From Oxalobacteraceae bacterium UBA6018 (GTDB lineage Bacteria > Pseudomonadota > Gammaproteobacteria > Burkholderiales > Burkholderiaceae_D), in contig DIZW01000118.1 in assembly GCA_002428015.1 (NCBI GenBank), positions 21,903 through 42,258 of the forward strand: a DNA stretch of 20,356 nt, written 5' to 3'. Shown here piece after piece: positions 1 through 8,818 of this stretch. The notes below the pieces were generated by a model, which saw only the letters and a list, made by a program, of their open reading frames with translations, made no database searches and was not told the origin of the DNA. The translations under genes and the position numbers were made by a program. Position 1 is the stretch's first letter. Every line of letters starts with the position of its first letter.

Positions 1-3000
1 CGCCACGTCGAAGTGCAGATTTTTGGCGACGGCCGCGGCAACGTGGTCTCCCTGGGCGAGCGCGACTGCTCGGTGCAGCGCCGCAACCAGAAAGTCATCG
101 AGGAGACGCCCGCGCCCGGCCTGTCCGCGTCCACCCGCCAGGCCCTGGCCGACACCGCCGTGCGCCTGGCCCGCTCGCTCAACTACCTGTCGGCCGGCAC
201 GGTCGAATACGTGCTCGACGCCGACAGCGGCGCGTTCTACTTCCTCGAAGTCAATACCCGCCTGCAGGTCGAGCATGGCGTGACGGAACTGGTGTTCGGC
301 GTCGACCTGGTCGAATGGATGATCCGCGCCGCCGCGCCCGGTTTCGACTTGCCGGCCCAGGCATCGCTGCAGGCCCACGGCCACGCCATGCAGTTGCGCG
401 TGTACGCCGAAGATCCGGCCAAGAATTTCCAGCCTTCGTCCGGCGTGCTCACCGCCGTCACCTTCGCCGACGGCTTGCGCGTCGACACCTGGGTCGAACG
501 CGGCGTCACCGTCAGCCCCTTCTACGATCCGCTGCTGGCCAAGCTGCTGGTCAAGCGCGACGACCGCGCCGCCTCCATCGCCGCGCTCGCCGACGGCCTC
601 GCGCTATCGCGCATCGACGGCATCGAGACCAACCTGGCCTATCTCGCCAGCATCCTCGCCTATCCCACGTTCCAGGAAGGCCGCCAGATCACCCAGATGC
701 TGGCCGGCATGCCGTACCGCGCCCGCACCGTCGACATTCTCGAAGGCGGCATCCAAAGCACCGTGCAGGACCACCCGGGCCGCCTCGGCCTGTGGGCCGT
801 GGGCGTACCGCCATCGGGACCGATGGACGCCTACGCGCACCGCTACGCCAACCACCTGCTCGGCAACGACACCGCCGCCGCCACCGTCGAGATGACGCTG
901 CAGGGCGCCAGCATGCGCTTTAACTGCGCCACCACCATCGCCCTCGCTGGCGCCGACATGCAGGCCGTCGTGAGCGGTATCGACGGCAAACGCAGCCTGG
1001 CAAACTGGCAGGCGCACACCATCGCCGCCGGCGAGACCCTGCGTTGCGCCAGCATCGCCGGCGCCGGCCTGCGCGCCTACCTCGCCTTTGCCGGCGGCAT
1101 CGACGTGCCCGCCTACCTGGGCAGCCGCGCCACCTTCACGCTCGGCAACTTCGGCGGCCACGGTGGACGCGCGCTACGCAGCGGCGACGTGCTGAAACTG
1201 CACACGGCCACGCCACCGGCAGTTGCATCGGCGACTGCGGGCGGTGCCGTCCCCAGCTACAGTCATGCCTGGGACATCGCCGTCCACTACGGCCCGCACG
1301 GCGCCCCGGATTTCTTCACGGACGAGGACATCACGATGTTCTTCGGCACCGACTGGCAAGTGCACTTCAACTCCAGCCGCACCGGGGTTCGCCTGATCGG
1401 TCCCAAGCCACGCTGGGCGCGCACCGACGGCGGCGAGGCCGGCCTGCACCCTTCCAACATCCACGACAACGCCTACGCGATCGGCTCGATCGACTTCACC
1501 GGCGACATGCCCGTCATCCTCGGTCCGGACGGCCCCAGCCTGGGTGGCTTCGTGTGCCCGGCCGTGATCGTCTCGGCCGACCTGTGGAAGATCGGCCAGC
1601 TCAAACCGGGCGACACGGTTCGCTTCATCCGCGTGACCGAAGAACGGGCCGCCGCCATGCGCGTGCGCCTGGAAGCCGTCTTCGCTGCCGGTCCAGCCGA
1701 CGCCGCCGGCGATCCGTCCACCGCTGAGCCCAGCGACATCGAGGCCAGCGACGCCGGCCCCAGCACCCCACGCGCCACGCCACACGGCGACGCCGCGCCA
1801 GCCGTCATCGGCGAAGGCGCCTACCGCAACGAAACCCGGGTTGTGTATCGCCGTGCCGGCGACGATTACCTCCTCGTTGAATTTGGTGACCTGGTGTTGG
1901 ACATCAACCTGCGCTTTCGCGTTCACGCGCTGATGCAGGCCATTGAGCAAGCGCAGCTCAAGGGTGTGATCGACTTGACGCCCGGTATACGCTCGCTGCA
2001 GCTGCACTTCGACCACCGTCAACTGCCGGCCACGCGCCTGGTCGCGCTGATCGATGAACTGATGAGCAAGCTGCCCTCGGTCGACGACATCGTGGTGCCG
2101 TCGCGTATCGTGCACCTGCCGCTGGCCTGGAACGACGCCCAGACCCGCCTGGCGATCCAGAAATACCAGACCACGGTGCGCCCGGACGCGCCCTGGTGCC
2201 CGAGCAATATCGAATTCATCCAGCGCATCAACGGCCTGGCCAGCGTGCAGGAGGTGTACGACGTGGTGTTCAACGCCAGCTACATGGTGCTGGGCCTGGG
2301 CGACGTCTACCTGGGCGCGCCGGTGGCCACGCCCATCGATCCGCGCCACCGCCTGGTGACCACCAAGTACAACCCGGCGCGCACCTGGACGCCGGAGAAC
2401 GCGGTCGGCATCGGCGGCGCCTACCTGTGCGTGTATGGCATGGAAGGGCCGGGCGGCTACCAGTTCGTGGGACGCACGGTGCAGATGTGGAACCGCTATC
2501 GCCAGACCGACAGCTTCCGCGACAGCAAACCGTGGCTGCTGCGCTTCTTCGACCAGATCCGCTTCTACGAAGTGAGCGAGGAACAATTGCTCGAACACCG
2601 GCGCGACTTTCCGCTGGGCCGCTTCGATATCCGGATCGAGGAAACCACCTTCTCGCTGGCCGACTACAACCGTTTCCTGGCCGAGCAGGGCGACGCCATC
2701 GCCGCCTTCAAGGAGCGCCAGCAAAACGCCTTCGACGCCGAGCGCGAGCGCTGGATCGCCAGCGGCCAGGCCGACTTCGCCGCCGACGAGGCAGCCGCCG
2801 GCGCGGGCGAGGAGGCCGAGCTGCCAGCCGGCAGCGCCTTCCTGTCCGCCGTGGTGCCGGGCAGCGTCTGGAAGATCCTGGCGGCGCCGGGCGCGCAGGT
2901 GGCCGAGGGCGACACGATCGCGATTTTCGAATCGATGAAGATGGAGATTCCGCTCCTCGCCACCGCCCCTGGCGAACTGGTCGAGTGGCTGGTCAGCGAA

Positions 3001-3066
3001 GGCATGCCGGTCAACGGCGGCCAACGCATCGCCATCATCAAGCAATCCGCATTCAACGAAGCATAA
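1..3066 (+). CDS. uca: Urea carboxylase, 5'-truncated by window edge
   Basis: Frame 1 is open from the first base and its start lies upstream of the window. The visible 1021 residues compare with about 1200 for the family, so roughly 180 N-terminal residues of the biotin carboxylase domain are missing. Domain order is that of urea carboxylase. The biotin carboxylase C-terminal half covers about residues 1-238 and contains the signature EVNTRLQVEH near 83-92. A KipA/AHS2-type carboxyltransferase half follows at about 240-550. Next come a low-complexity Ala/Pro/Ser linker (about 560-600), a KipI/AHS1-type half (about 602-815), and a C-terminal biotinyl domain with ESMKME, whose biotin-accepting Lys is residue 980. 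The known reaction is ATP + bicarbonate + urea to allophanate in the cytoplasm. The following atzF supports urea as the final substrate. Guanidine carboxylases share this architecture, so exact substrate preference is inferred. Confidence 0.95.
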   Translation, partial: RHVEVQIFGDGRGNVVSLGERDCSVQRRNQKVIEETPAPGLSASTRQALADTAVRLARSLNYLSAGTVEYVLDADSGAFYFLEVNTRLQVEHGVTELVFGVDLVEWMIRAAAPGFDLPAQASLQAHGHAMQLRVYAEDPAKNFQPSSGVLTAVTFADGLRVDTWVERGVTVSPFYDPLLAKLLVKRDDRAASIAALADGLALSRIDGIETNLAYLASILAYPTFQEGRQITQMLAGMPYRARTVDILEGGIQSTVQDHPGRLGLWAVGVPPSGPMDAYAHRYANHLLGNDTAAATVEMTLQGASMRFNCATTIALAGADMQAVVSGIDGKRSLANWQAHTIAAGETLRCASIAGAGLRAYLAFAGGIDVPAYLGSRATFTLGNFGGHGGRALRSGDVLKLHTATPPAVASATAGGAVPSYSHAWDIAVHYGPHGAPDFFTDEDITMFFGTDWQVHFNSSRTGVRLIGPKPRWARTDGGEAGLHPSNIHDNAYAIGSIDFTGDMPVILGPDGPSLGGFVCPAVIVSADLWKIGQLKPGDTVRFIRVTEERAAAMRVRLEAVFAAGPADAAGDPSTAEPSDIEASDAGPSTPRATPHGDAAPAVIGEGAYRNETRVVYRRAGDDYLLVEFGDLVLDINLRFRVHALMQAIEQAQLKGVIDLTPGIRSLQLHFDHRQLPATRLVALIDELMSKLPSVDDIVVPSRIVHLPLAWNDAQTRLAIQKYQTTVRPDAPWCPSNIEFIQRINGLASVQEVYDVVFNASYMVLGLGDVYLGAPVATPIDPRHRLVTTKYNPARTWTPENAVGIGGAYLCVYGMEGPGGYQFVGRTVQMWNRYRQTDSFRDSKPWLLRFFDQIRFYEVSEEQLLEHRRDFPLGRFDIRIEETTFSLADYNRFLAEQGDAIAAFKERQQNAFDAERERWIASGQADFAADEAAAGAGEEAELPAGSAFLSAVVPGSVWKILAAPGAQVAEGDTIAIFESMKMEIPLLATAPGELVEWLVSEGMPVNGGQRIAIIKQSAFNEA

Positions 3067-3099
3067 CGACAACATCAACACTTACCGAGGGAGTTCCGC

Positions 3100-3993
3100 A
3101 TGACCATCTTGCACAAAGCAATCCTGAGCGCCATAGTCAGCACCCTGTTGGCCAGCGCCGCCGCCTGGGCCGACGACGCACCGGCCCCGGCCGCCCCGGC
3201 CCTCACCGGCCACGTCGACCTGGTCAGCCGCTACGTCCTGCGCGGCATCACCTCGACCTACGGCCCCGGCGCCGCGCTCGGCAACGCAGGGGCCGACGCA
3301 CCCGAGTCGGACAAGCCGGCGCTGCAATGGGGCGCCGACTGGAACGACCCGTCCGGCCTGTACCTGGGCTATTTCGGCGCGATGATCAACTACTCCTACC
3401 AACGCCTGGGCGACTCCTACTCAGACCGCGGCATCAGCGACTTCCAGTCCAAGAAATCGGTCGAAAACGACCTCTACGGTGGGTATAACGGCAAGCTGGG
3501 CGATTTCGGCTACACGGTCGGGATGACCGGCTACGTCTACCTCAACGGCAGCCACGCCAACGCCCTCGAGACCAAGCTGGCGCTCACTTACGGCGACTTC
3601 ACCCTGGCCGCGCAGACCCTGCTCAAAGATGTCGTGTGGGGCAACAAGGGCGACACCTACTGGACCCTCAACTACGTCAAGCCGCTGCCGCACGACATTA
3701 CCCTCACCACCTCGCTCGGCTACTACACCTACACGAAGGAAGGACAATTCCTCGGCAGCGTAGACCACGCGCTTGGCGTAGCCTGCCCCGCCGGCCAGAG
3801 CTTCATCGACAACGGCTGCCTGCCCGGTGGCAAGCCATCCTCGAGAGGATTCCGTCACCTCATCGTCGGCATCACCCAGCCCATCGCCACCACCGGCCTG
3901 ACCTGGGGCCTGCAAGGCATCGTCGGCGGCGACAACCGTTACGGCGTCAAGCAAAAGAACCAGCTGGTGGCCACGCTGAGCTACGGATTCTGA
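3100..3993 (+). CDS. TorF-family putative outer-membrane porin
   Basis: This 297-residue protein begins with a signal peptide (hydrophobic core about 7-22, probable cleavage AWA|DD after residue 24). It continues as alternating aromatic/polar strands typical of a small beta-barrel and ends in Phe (LSYGF), the usual outer-membrane C-terminal signature. The start of the mature part (TGHVDLVSRYVLRGI) resembles the TIGR02001/TorF putative porin family. A GAGGGA ribosome site lies 7 nt before the ATG. It sits 33 nt after urea carboxylase and 10 nt before atzF, so it is almost certainly in the same operon. A role in moving urea or a related small nitrogen compound across the outer membrane is inferred from this position only. 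A loop with two cysteines (Cys229 and Cys240) is unusual and could form a disulfide. Confidence 0.85.
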   Translation: MTILHKAILSAIVSTLLASAAAWADDAPAPAAPALTGHVDLVSRYVLRGITSTYGPGAALGNAGADAPESDKPALQWGADWNDPSGLYLGYFGAMINYSYQRLGDSYSDRGISDFQSKKSVENDLYGGYNGKLGDFGYTVGMTGYVYLNGSHANALETKLALTYGDFTLAAQTLLKDVVWGNKGDTYWTLNYVKPLPHDITLTTSLGYYTYTKEGQFLGSVDHALGVACPAGQSFIDNGCLPGGKPSSRGFRHLIVGITQPIATTGLTWGLQGIVGGDNRYGVKQKNQLVATLSYGF

Positions 3994-4003
3994 GGATAGA
4001 AAG

Positions 4004-5800
4004 ATGAGCACGTTGACCCTTGAATCGCTGCGCCGGCAATACGGCGAGGGCAGGCTGACACCGTCGGCCTGCGTCGAACAACTGCTGGCGCGCATCGACG
4101 CGGCCGCGCGCCCGGAAGTGTGGATCAGCCGGGTACCGGCCGCCACCCTGCTGGCCGAAGCGCGCCAGCTCGACGCCATGCTGGCCGAGCAGGGCGAGGG
4201 CGTGTTCGAGCGCCTGCCCCTGTTCGGCGTGCCGTTCGCGGTGAAGGACAACATCGACGTGGCCGGCATGCCCACAACTGCCGGTTGCGCCGAGTTCGCC
4301 TACGTGGCGGCCGAGTCCGCAACCGTCGTGAGCAAGCTGCTGGCCGCTGGCGCTCTCCTGGTCGGCAAGACCAATCTTGACCAGTTCGCCACCGGCCTGG
4401 TGGGCACCCGCTCGCCCTACGGCGCCGTGCGCAACGCCCACCACCCGCAGTACGTGTCGGGCGGTTCCAGCGCCGGGTCGGCCGTGGCGGTCGCGCTCGA
4501 CCTGGTCAGCTTTGCGCTGGGCACCGATACCGCCGGCTCGGGCCGGGTCCCGGCCGGCCTGAACAACATCGTCGGCCTCAAGCCCTCGCGCGGGCTGCTC
4601 AGCACCCGCGGCGTGGTGCCCGCCTGCCGCTCGCTCGACTGCGTGTCTGTGTTCGCCGCCACGGTCGCCGATGCCTGGGCCGTGACCGCCGTGGCGACCG
4701 GCTACGATGCCGCCGAACCCGGATCGCGCCAGGTGCAAATGCTTGGCGCCAAACAGCGCGGCTACAAGATCGCCGTGCCCGCCGCGCCCGAATTCTACGG
4801 CGACGTGGCGGCCCAGCGCGCATTCGAACAAAGCCTGGACCAGCTGCGCGCCCTGCCGAACATCGACATCGGCACGATCGACTTCACGCCGTTTCGCGAA
4901 GCGGCCATGCTGCTCTACCAGGGTCCATGGGTCGCCGAACGCATGGCCGCCGTCGGCAAGCCATTTTTCGCCGCGCACGGCGATGCCATGAACCCCGTCG
5001 TGGCAGGGATCATTCGGCAAGCGGACAAGTTCGACGCCGTGGACGGCTTCAACGGCCAGTACCGGCTGGCCGAACTGCGGCGCGCCGCCGAGCAGCAGCT
5101 CGACGGCTACGACCTGCTGCTGGTGCCGACCGCGCCCACCATGCCGACCCTGGCCGCCGTCGAGGCCGATCCCGTCGCGCGCAATTCCGAGCTCGGCTAC
5201 TACACCAACTTCGTCAACTTCTTCGACATGGCCGCGCTCGCGCTGCCCGCGCTGCCGCGCGCGGACGGCCTGCCGTTCGGCGTCACCCTGATCGGCGCCT
5301 GCGGTGCCGACCACCGGCTGGCGCTGGCCGCCCAGGCGTTCGCCCCGGCCTGGCAAAGCCAGCATGCGCAGGCCGCGCTCGCGCCGCTGCCGTGGAACGA
5401 GCCGACCGTCCTGCTCGCCGTCGTAGGCGCCCATCTCGAAGGCCAGCCGCTGAACTGGCAGCTGGTCGAACGCGGCGCGCGCAAATGCCAGAGCACGCGC
5501 ACCAAGGACTGCTACCGCCTGCACGCGCTGGCGGGCACGCTACCCCCCAAGCCTGGCCTGGAACGGGTGGCCGAAGGCGGCGCCGCGATCGAAGTCGAGG
5601 TATGGGAACTACCGGTTCGTACGTTTGGCCAGGTGGTCGCCGAAGTACCGGCCCCGCTCGGGATCGGCTCGGTCGAGCTGGCTGATGGCCGCTGGGTCAA
5701 AGGCTTCGTGTGCGAGGGCTATGCCTTCGCCGGCGCGCGGGACATCACCGCATTCGGCGGCTGGTGCGCCTATTTGGCTGAGCGCGCGAGTGCATCATGA
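4004..5800 (+). CDS. atzF: Allophanate hydrolase
   Basis: A 598-residue amidase-signature enzyme that splits allophanate into ammonium and carbon dioxide, the second step after urea carboxylase. The Ser-cisSer-Lys triad is visible: Lys81 in PFAVKDNIDVAGMP, cis-Ser155 in SGGSSAGSA, and nucleophile Ser179 in GTDTAGSGR. The 24-residue cis-Ser to Ser spacing matches the family. The C-terminal part from about residue 465 (LLAVVGAHLEGQPLNWQLVERGAR) matches the extra domain found in AtzF-type enzymes and absent from ordinary amidases. Total length is normal for the full two-domain form. A GAGGA ribosome site overlaps the stop of the upstream porin gene, and the 3' end overlaps bioB by ATGA. Cytoplasmic; no signal peptide. 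Confidence 0.96.
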   Translation: MSTLTLESLRRQYGEGRLTPSACVEQLLARIDAAARPEVWISRVPAATLLAEARQLDAMLAEQGEGVFERLPLFGVPFAVKDNIDVAGMPTTAGCAEFAYVAAESATVVSKLLAAGALLVGKTNLDQFATGLVGTRSPYGAVRNAHHPQYVSGGSSAGSAVAVALDLVSFALGTDTAGSGRVPAGLNNIVGLKPSRGLLSTRGVVPACRSLDCVSVFAATVADAWAVTAVATGYDAAEPGSRQVQMLGAKQRGYKIAVPAAPEFYGDVAAQRAFEQSLDQLRALPNIDIGTIDFTPFREAAMLLYQGPWVAERMAAVGKPFFAAHGDAMNPVVAGIIRQADKFDAVDGFNGQYRLAELRRAAEQQLDGYDLLLVPTAPTMPTLAAVEADPVARNSELGYYTNFVNFFDMAALALPALPRADGLPFGVTLIGACGADHRLALAAQAFAPAWQSQHAQAALAPLPWNEPTVLLAVVGAHLEGQPLNWQLVERGARKCQSTRTKDCYRLHALAGTLPPKPGLERVAEGGAAIEVEVWELPVRTFGQVVAEVPAPLGIGSVELADGRWVKGFVCEGYAFAGARDITAFGGWCAYLAERASAS

Positions 5801-6792
5801 GCGAGCAGAAAATCGTATTTCACGCGCCTGCAGCGGTGCACGCGGCCCCGCAGACGTGGCCGGTAGATGCTGTCGCCGAGCTGTTCGACCTGCCGTTCAA
5901 CGCGCTGCTCTACCGCGCACAACAAGTGCATCGAGAACATTTCGATGCCCAGGAAATCGAGCTCGCGACGCTACTGTCGATCAAGACCGGTGGCTGCGCC
6001 GAGGACTGCGGCTACTGTCCCCAGGCGGCGCGCTACGACACCGGTGTCGCCGCGCAAAAGATGCTGGACCTCGACACCGTGCTCGACACTGCCCGCCAGG
6101 CCAAGGCCCATGGCGCCACCCGCTTCTGCATGGGCGCCGCCTGGCGCGAGCCGAAAGGGCGCGACATGGAAAAGGTCGAAGAGATGGTCCGTCACGTCAA
6201 GGCGCTCGGACTGGAGACCTGCGCCACGCTCGGCATGCTCAATGACGATCAAGCCGGCGCGCTCAAGGCCGCGGGCCTGGATTACTACAACCACAATCTC
6301 GACACCGCGCCCGAGATCTACGGCGGCATCATCACCACCCGCGATTACAAAGACCGGCTCGCGACGCTGGAACGGGTGCGCCGGGCCGATTTGAAGGTGT
6401 GCTGCGGCGGGATAATCGGCATGGGCGAATCGCGGCGCCAGCGTGCCGGCCTGATTGCCCAGCTGGCGAATATGACGCCGTATCCGGAGTCGGTACCGGT
6501 GAATAATCTCGTGCAAGTAGAAGGCACGCCGCTGTACGGAACCGAGGCGCTCGATCCGTTCGAATTCGTGCGCACCATCGCGGTGGCGCGTATTACGATG
6601 CCGAAGGCCAGGGTAAGGCTATCGGCAGGGCGGCGCGAGATGGGCGAAGCGATTCAAGCCCTGTGTTTTCTAGCCGGCGCCAATTCGATTTTCTATGGCG
6701 ACAAACTGCTCACCACCGGCAATCCCGACGTAGAGGCCGACCGGCAGCTGCTCGCCAAGCTAGGCCTGCGCTGCAAACCCAGCGGCGCATAA
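5797..6792 (+). CDS. bioB: Biotin synthase (radical SAM)
   Basis: A 331-residue radical SAM enzyme that inserts sulfur into dethiobiotin. The CxxxCxxC motif (Cys67, Cys71, Cys74, in GGCAEDCGYCPQ) binds the [4Fe-4S] cluster. The likely [2Fe-2S] ligands are Cys111 (RFCMGAAWR), Cys142 (ETCATLGM) and Cys202 (KVCCGGIIGMGE), with the conserved Arg in VRLSAGRREM. Length is normal (E. coli 346 aa). The start codon overlaps the atzF stop as ATGA, which implies translational coupling. The other bio genes are not next to it. Its place as the last gene of an operon led by a biotin-dependent carboxylase suggests that it supplies cofactor for that enzyme. Whether it is the only bioB in the genome cannot be told from here. 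Confidence 0.97.
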   Translation: MSEQKIVFHAPAAVHAAPQTWPVDAVAELFDLPFNALLYRAQQVHREHFDAQEIELATLLSIKTGGCAEDCGYCPQAARYDTGVAAQKMLDLDTVLDTARQAKAHGATRFCMGAAWREPKGRDMEKVEEMVRHVKALGLETCATLGMLNDDQAGALKAAGLDYYNHNLDTAPEIYGGIITTRDYKDRLATLERVRRADLKVCCGGIIGMGESRRQRAGLIAQLANMTPYPESVPVNNLVQVEGTPLYGTEALDPFEFVRTIAVARITMPKARVRLSAGRREMGEAIQALCFLAGANSIFYGDKLLTTGNPDVEADRQLLAKLGLRCKPSGA

Positions 6793-6832
6793 TCGCAAAA
6801 ACGAGCCCCAAAACAAGGGCACGCACATCAGA

Positions 6833-7106
6833 CCAGCGGGGTCGGAGGCGACAATCGGACACGAACTGAGCAGCACTTGCTTGTGCCTGAGTCGTGTCTG
6901 AACGTCGTCCGATGTTGATTACGCCAGTTATTACTTCGTCGCGCCCGACACCGCTTTGAACGGCTCACGGTCCAGCGGGGTCGGAGGCGACAATCGGACA
7001 CGGACTCAGCGGCACTTGCGTGTGCCTGAGTCGTGTCTGAACGTCGACCGATGTTGATTACGCCAGCTATTTTTTCGCCGCGCCCGATGCCGCTTTGACC
7101 GGCTCA
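6833..7106. repeat. 139-bp tandem duplication
   Basis: Two copies, 6833-6967 and 6972-7106, lie exactly 139 bp apart without indels; about 12 mismatches over roughly 134 positions by eye. Each copy begins with CCAGCGGGGTCGGAGGCGAC and contains an imperfect hairpin around GGACACG...CGTGTCTG. Each ends in a stretch matching the 3' end of the neighbouring GH39 gene. The second copy contains that gene's true C-terminus and stop codon. The first 26 bases after CCAGC (6838-6863 and 6977-7002) match a repeat family found again at 8819-9035. This accounts for the whole gap between bioB and the GH39 gene; no other gene is seen in it. Confidence 0.9.
6931..6966 (-). pseudogene. Duplicate remnant of GH39 C-terminus
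   Basis: Within the first copy of the 139-bp duplication, the - strand reads EPFKAVSGATK followed by TAA. The intact neighbouring gene ends EPVKAASGAAKK then TAG. The match keeps frame and stop position but has drifted by several residues. It is a non-functional fragment, with no coding sequence continuing upstream, because the second copy of the repeat begins there. Confidence 0.75.
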
Positions 7107-8671
7107 AGCGTGAGCAGCACGATATCGTTGCTATGCATCGGCAGCGCGAGCTTGAGGCCTCCGTTGGCACCCACGCGGACGGTACGGGCGATTTCCGGCG
7201 CATCTTTCGTCAGGCCGTTCAGCTTGGCCACCTGCTCAGGCGTCAAGTCTTTCGGCGCGCCCATGTCGATATATGCGGAATAGGCATCGTTGACGCGGAA
7301 TCCCGTGCGGTGCACCTGCAGGTGGTAAGTCCCCGCCTTCAAATGGCTCAGCTTGAATTCGACCGGAGCGACCGCCGTGGCCGGCACGATGCGGCTGTAG
7401 AACGGCTTGTTGCTAAGCTCCTGCTTGGGCTGGTCGAAGCTCCAGACCACCGCCGCGACCTTTCCGCCGTCAGCGCTGGCCATAACCTGCCGGTCCCCCA
7501 CTGCGATTTCATTGCCGCTCAAGGCGTGCAGGTATTTGTACGCAAAATACGCCGGCTTGCGGATTCCCTCGCGGTTAAGCAGGCCGAAGCCGCCATGGAA
7601 GGACCGGTCCGGCGGACCCGGCTCTTCGAACAAGTCGGTATAGGTCCAGTAGCTCATGCCTTGCACCAGGCCCTGGGTCCCTTTCAATTTACTGAGAATA
7701 TACGGCGCGCTGATATACGAATCGTGCACCAGATCGCGCGGGGTATAGCTCGTGCTCCATTCGGTGAAATACAGCGGCAGCGTCGGATAAGCCGACTTCG
7801 CGATTTCCTCGCGCACCTTGCGCACATCGCCGATGATCGCATCGGGCGAGGGCGACAGCTTGGTATCGGCATGACCTTGCTCGTCGAGGAAGCCGCCGCT
7901 CACGCCATACGTGTGGGTCGACACGAAATCGACTGCGGCGCCGCTTTTCGCCACGTGCTCGAGGAAGGCCGGCACCCAATCGGCGCCCGCCGTCGACGGA
8001 CCGCCCACGCGCAACGCGGGGTCGATCGCCTTGATGGTGTTGGAGGTTAAATCAAACAGCTCGAAATACGCCTTCTGGTCGGCGCCTTCCCAGAATCCGG
8101 CCAGGTTCGGCTCGTTCCACACCTCGAAGAACCAGCTGCGCACCTCCTCCACGCCGTAGCGCGATTCAATGTGGCGGACAAAGGCGTCGATCAGGTCTTT
8201 CCAGGCGGCCGGTTGCGGATGCGAGGTATTACCCTGCCAATAAAAGATGCTGCTATTGGAAGTGGCCATCGCTTTCGGCGTGAAGCCGAGTTCGACGAAG
8301 GGCTTGATATGGCGCGCGAGCATTTCGTCATACAGCTGGTCGATCTTGGTCCAGTCGTAGATGGTTTTGCCGTTTTCGACGCGCACGGTGCCCAGCACGT
8401 CGTGGAAAATGGCGTGGAAGCGCAGATAACGAAAGCCCAGCTCGTCGGTGACGGTTTTCAACTGTGCCTGGCTATCGTCGCGGATCAGGGTGCCCGGGTA
8501 ATCCGAGCCGACCGACAAATCGAAGAAACGATCGACCGGCTTGCTCGCCTTGGCCGCATCAATATCGATACGGCGCGGCGCGACCGGCGCCTGGGCTGCG
8601 TTGGCCGCCGCCGTCATGAATAAACCCATTGACATCAGGTTCGCCAGGTACCGCCTTTGAAACCGCATCAT
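7067..8671 (-). CDS. Secreted GH39-type glycoside hydrolase (beta-xylosidase-like)
   Basis: A 534-residue protein with an N-terminal signal peptide (basic MMRFQRR, hydrophobic core, probable cleavage near ANA|AQ at about 24). A (beta/alpha)8 barrel follows with GH39 hallmarks: acid/base Glu187 in FFEVWNEPNLAGFW and probable nucleophile Glu304 in LYFTEWSTSY. The C-terminal 120 residues or so look like a beta-sandwich. GH39 includes beta-xylosidases and alpha-L-iduronidases; the exact sugar is not determined. The start was set at 8671 because a GAGGAG ribosome site lies 5 nt upstream and the signal peptide begins there; the ATG at 8668 is an equal alternative. The gene stands alone, flanked on both sides by copies of one repeat family. 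No transporter or sugar regulator adjoins it, though the TonB receptor at the right end may be of a carbohydrate type. Confidence 0.88.
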   Translation of the reverse strand: MMRFQRRYLANLMSMGLFMTAAANAAQAPVAPRRIDIDAAKASKPVDRFFDLSVGSDYPGTLIRDDSQAQLKTVTDELGFRYLRFHAIFHDVLGTVRVENGKTIYDWTKIDQLYDEMLARHIKPFVELGFTPKAMATSNSSIFYWQGNTSHPQPAAWKDLIDAFVRHIESRYGVEEVRSWFFEVWNEPNLAGFWEGADQKAYFELFDLTSNTIKAIDPALRVGGPSTAGADWVPAFLEHVAKSGAAVDFVSTHTYGVSGGFLDEQGHADTKLSPSPDAIIGDVRKVREEIAKSAYPTLPLYFTEWSTSYTPRDLVHDSYISAPYILSKLKGTQGLVQGMSYWTYTDLFEEPGPPDRSFHGGFGLLNREGIRKPAYFAYKYLHALSGNEIAVGDRQVMASADGGKVAAVVWSFDQPKQELSNKPFYSRIVPATAVAPVEFKLSHLKAGTYHLQVHRTGFRVNDAYSAYIDMGAPKDLTPEQVAKLNGLTKDAPEIARTVRVGANGGLKLALPMHSNDIVLLTLEPVKAASGAAKK

Positions 8672-8818
8672 TCGTTCTCCTCGAATCATTGTAGTCGCGC
8701 CGAAATATGCGCACGTTAGCTGGCGATTCTCCCGCCCGGCCAGCCTTGGAGCAATTGCGAAAATCACCAAGTGGGCGAATGATTCTCGACTGCGCCGGCC
8801 ATATCCGACAACAGCCGC

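Noticed and set aside
1174..3081. 635-codon open frame on the - strand opposite urea carboxylase
   Set aside because: It is antisense to a clearly conserved gene, shows no family features, and long antisense frames are expected at this GC content.
3947..5524. 525-codon open frame on the - strand opposite atzF
   Set aside because: Low-complexity Gly/Arg/Ala/His composition typical of a GC-rich shadow; the + strand protein has all catalytic residues.
8688..8693. TACAAT (- strand) as -10 of the GH39 promoter
   Set aside because: Only 16 bp lie between it and the ATG, so transcription would start at the ribosome site; no -35 is present either.
8672..8770. 33-codon N-terminal extension of the GH39 protein
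   Set aside because: It would bury the signal peptide, and GAGGAG directly precedes the ATG at 8671.
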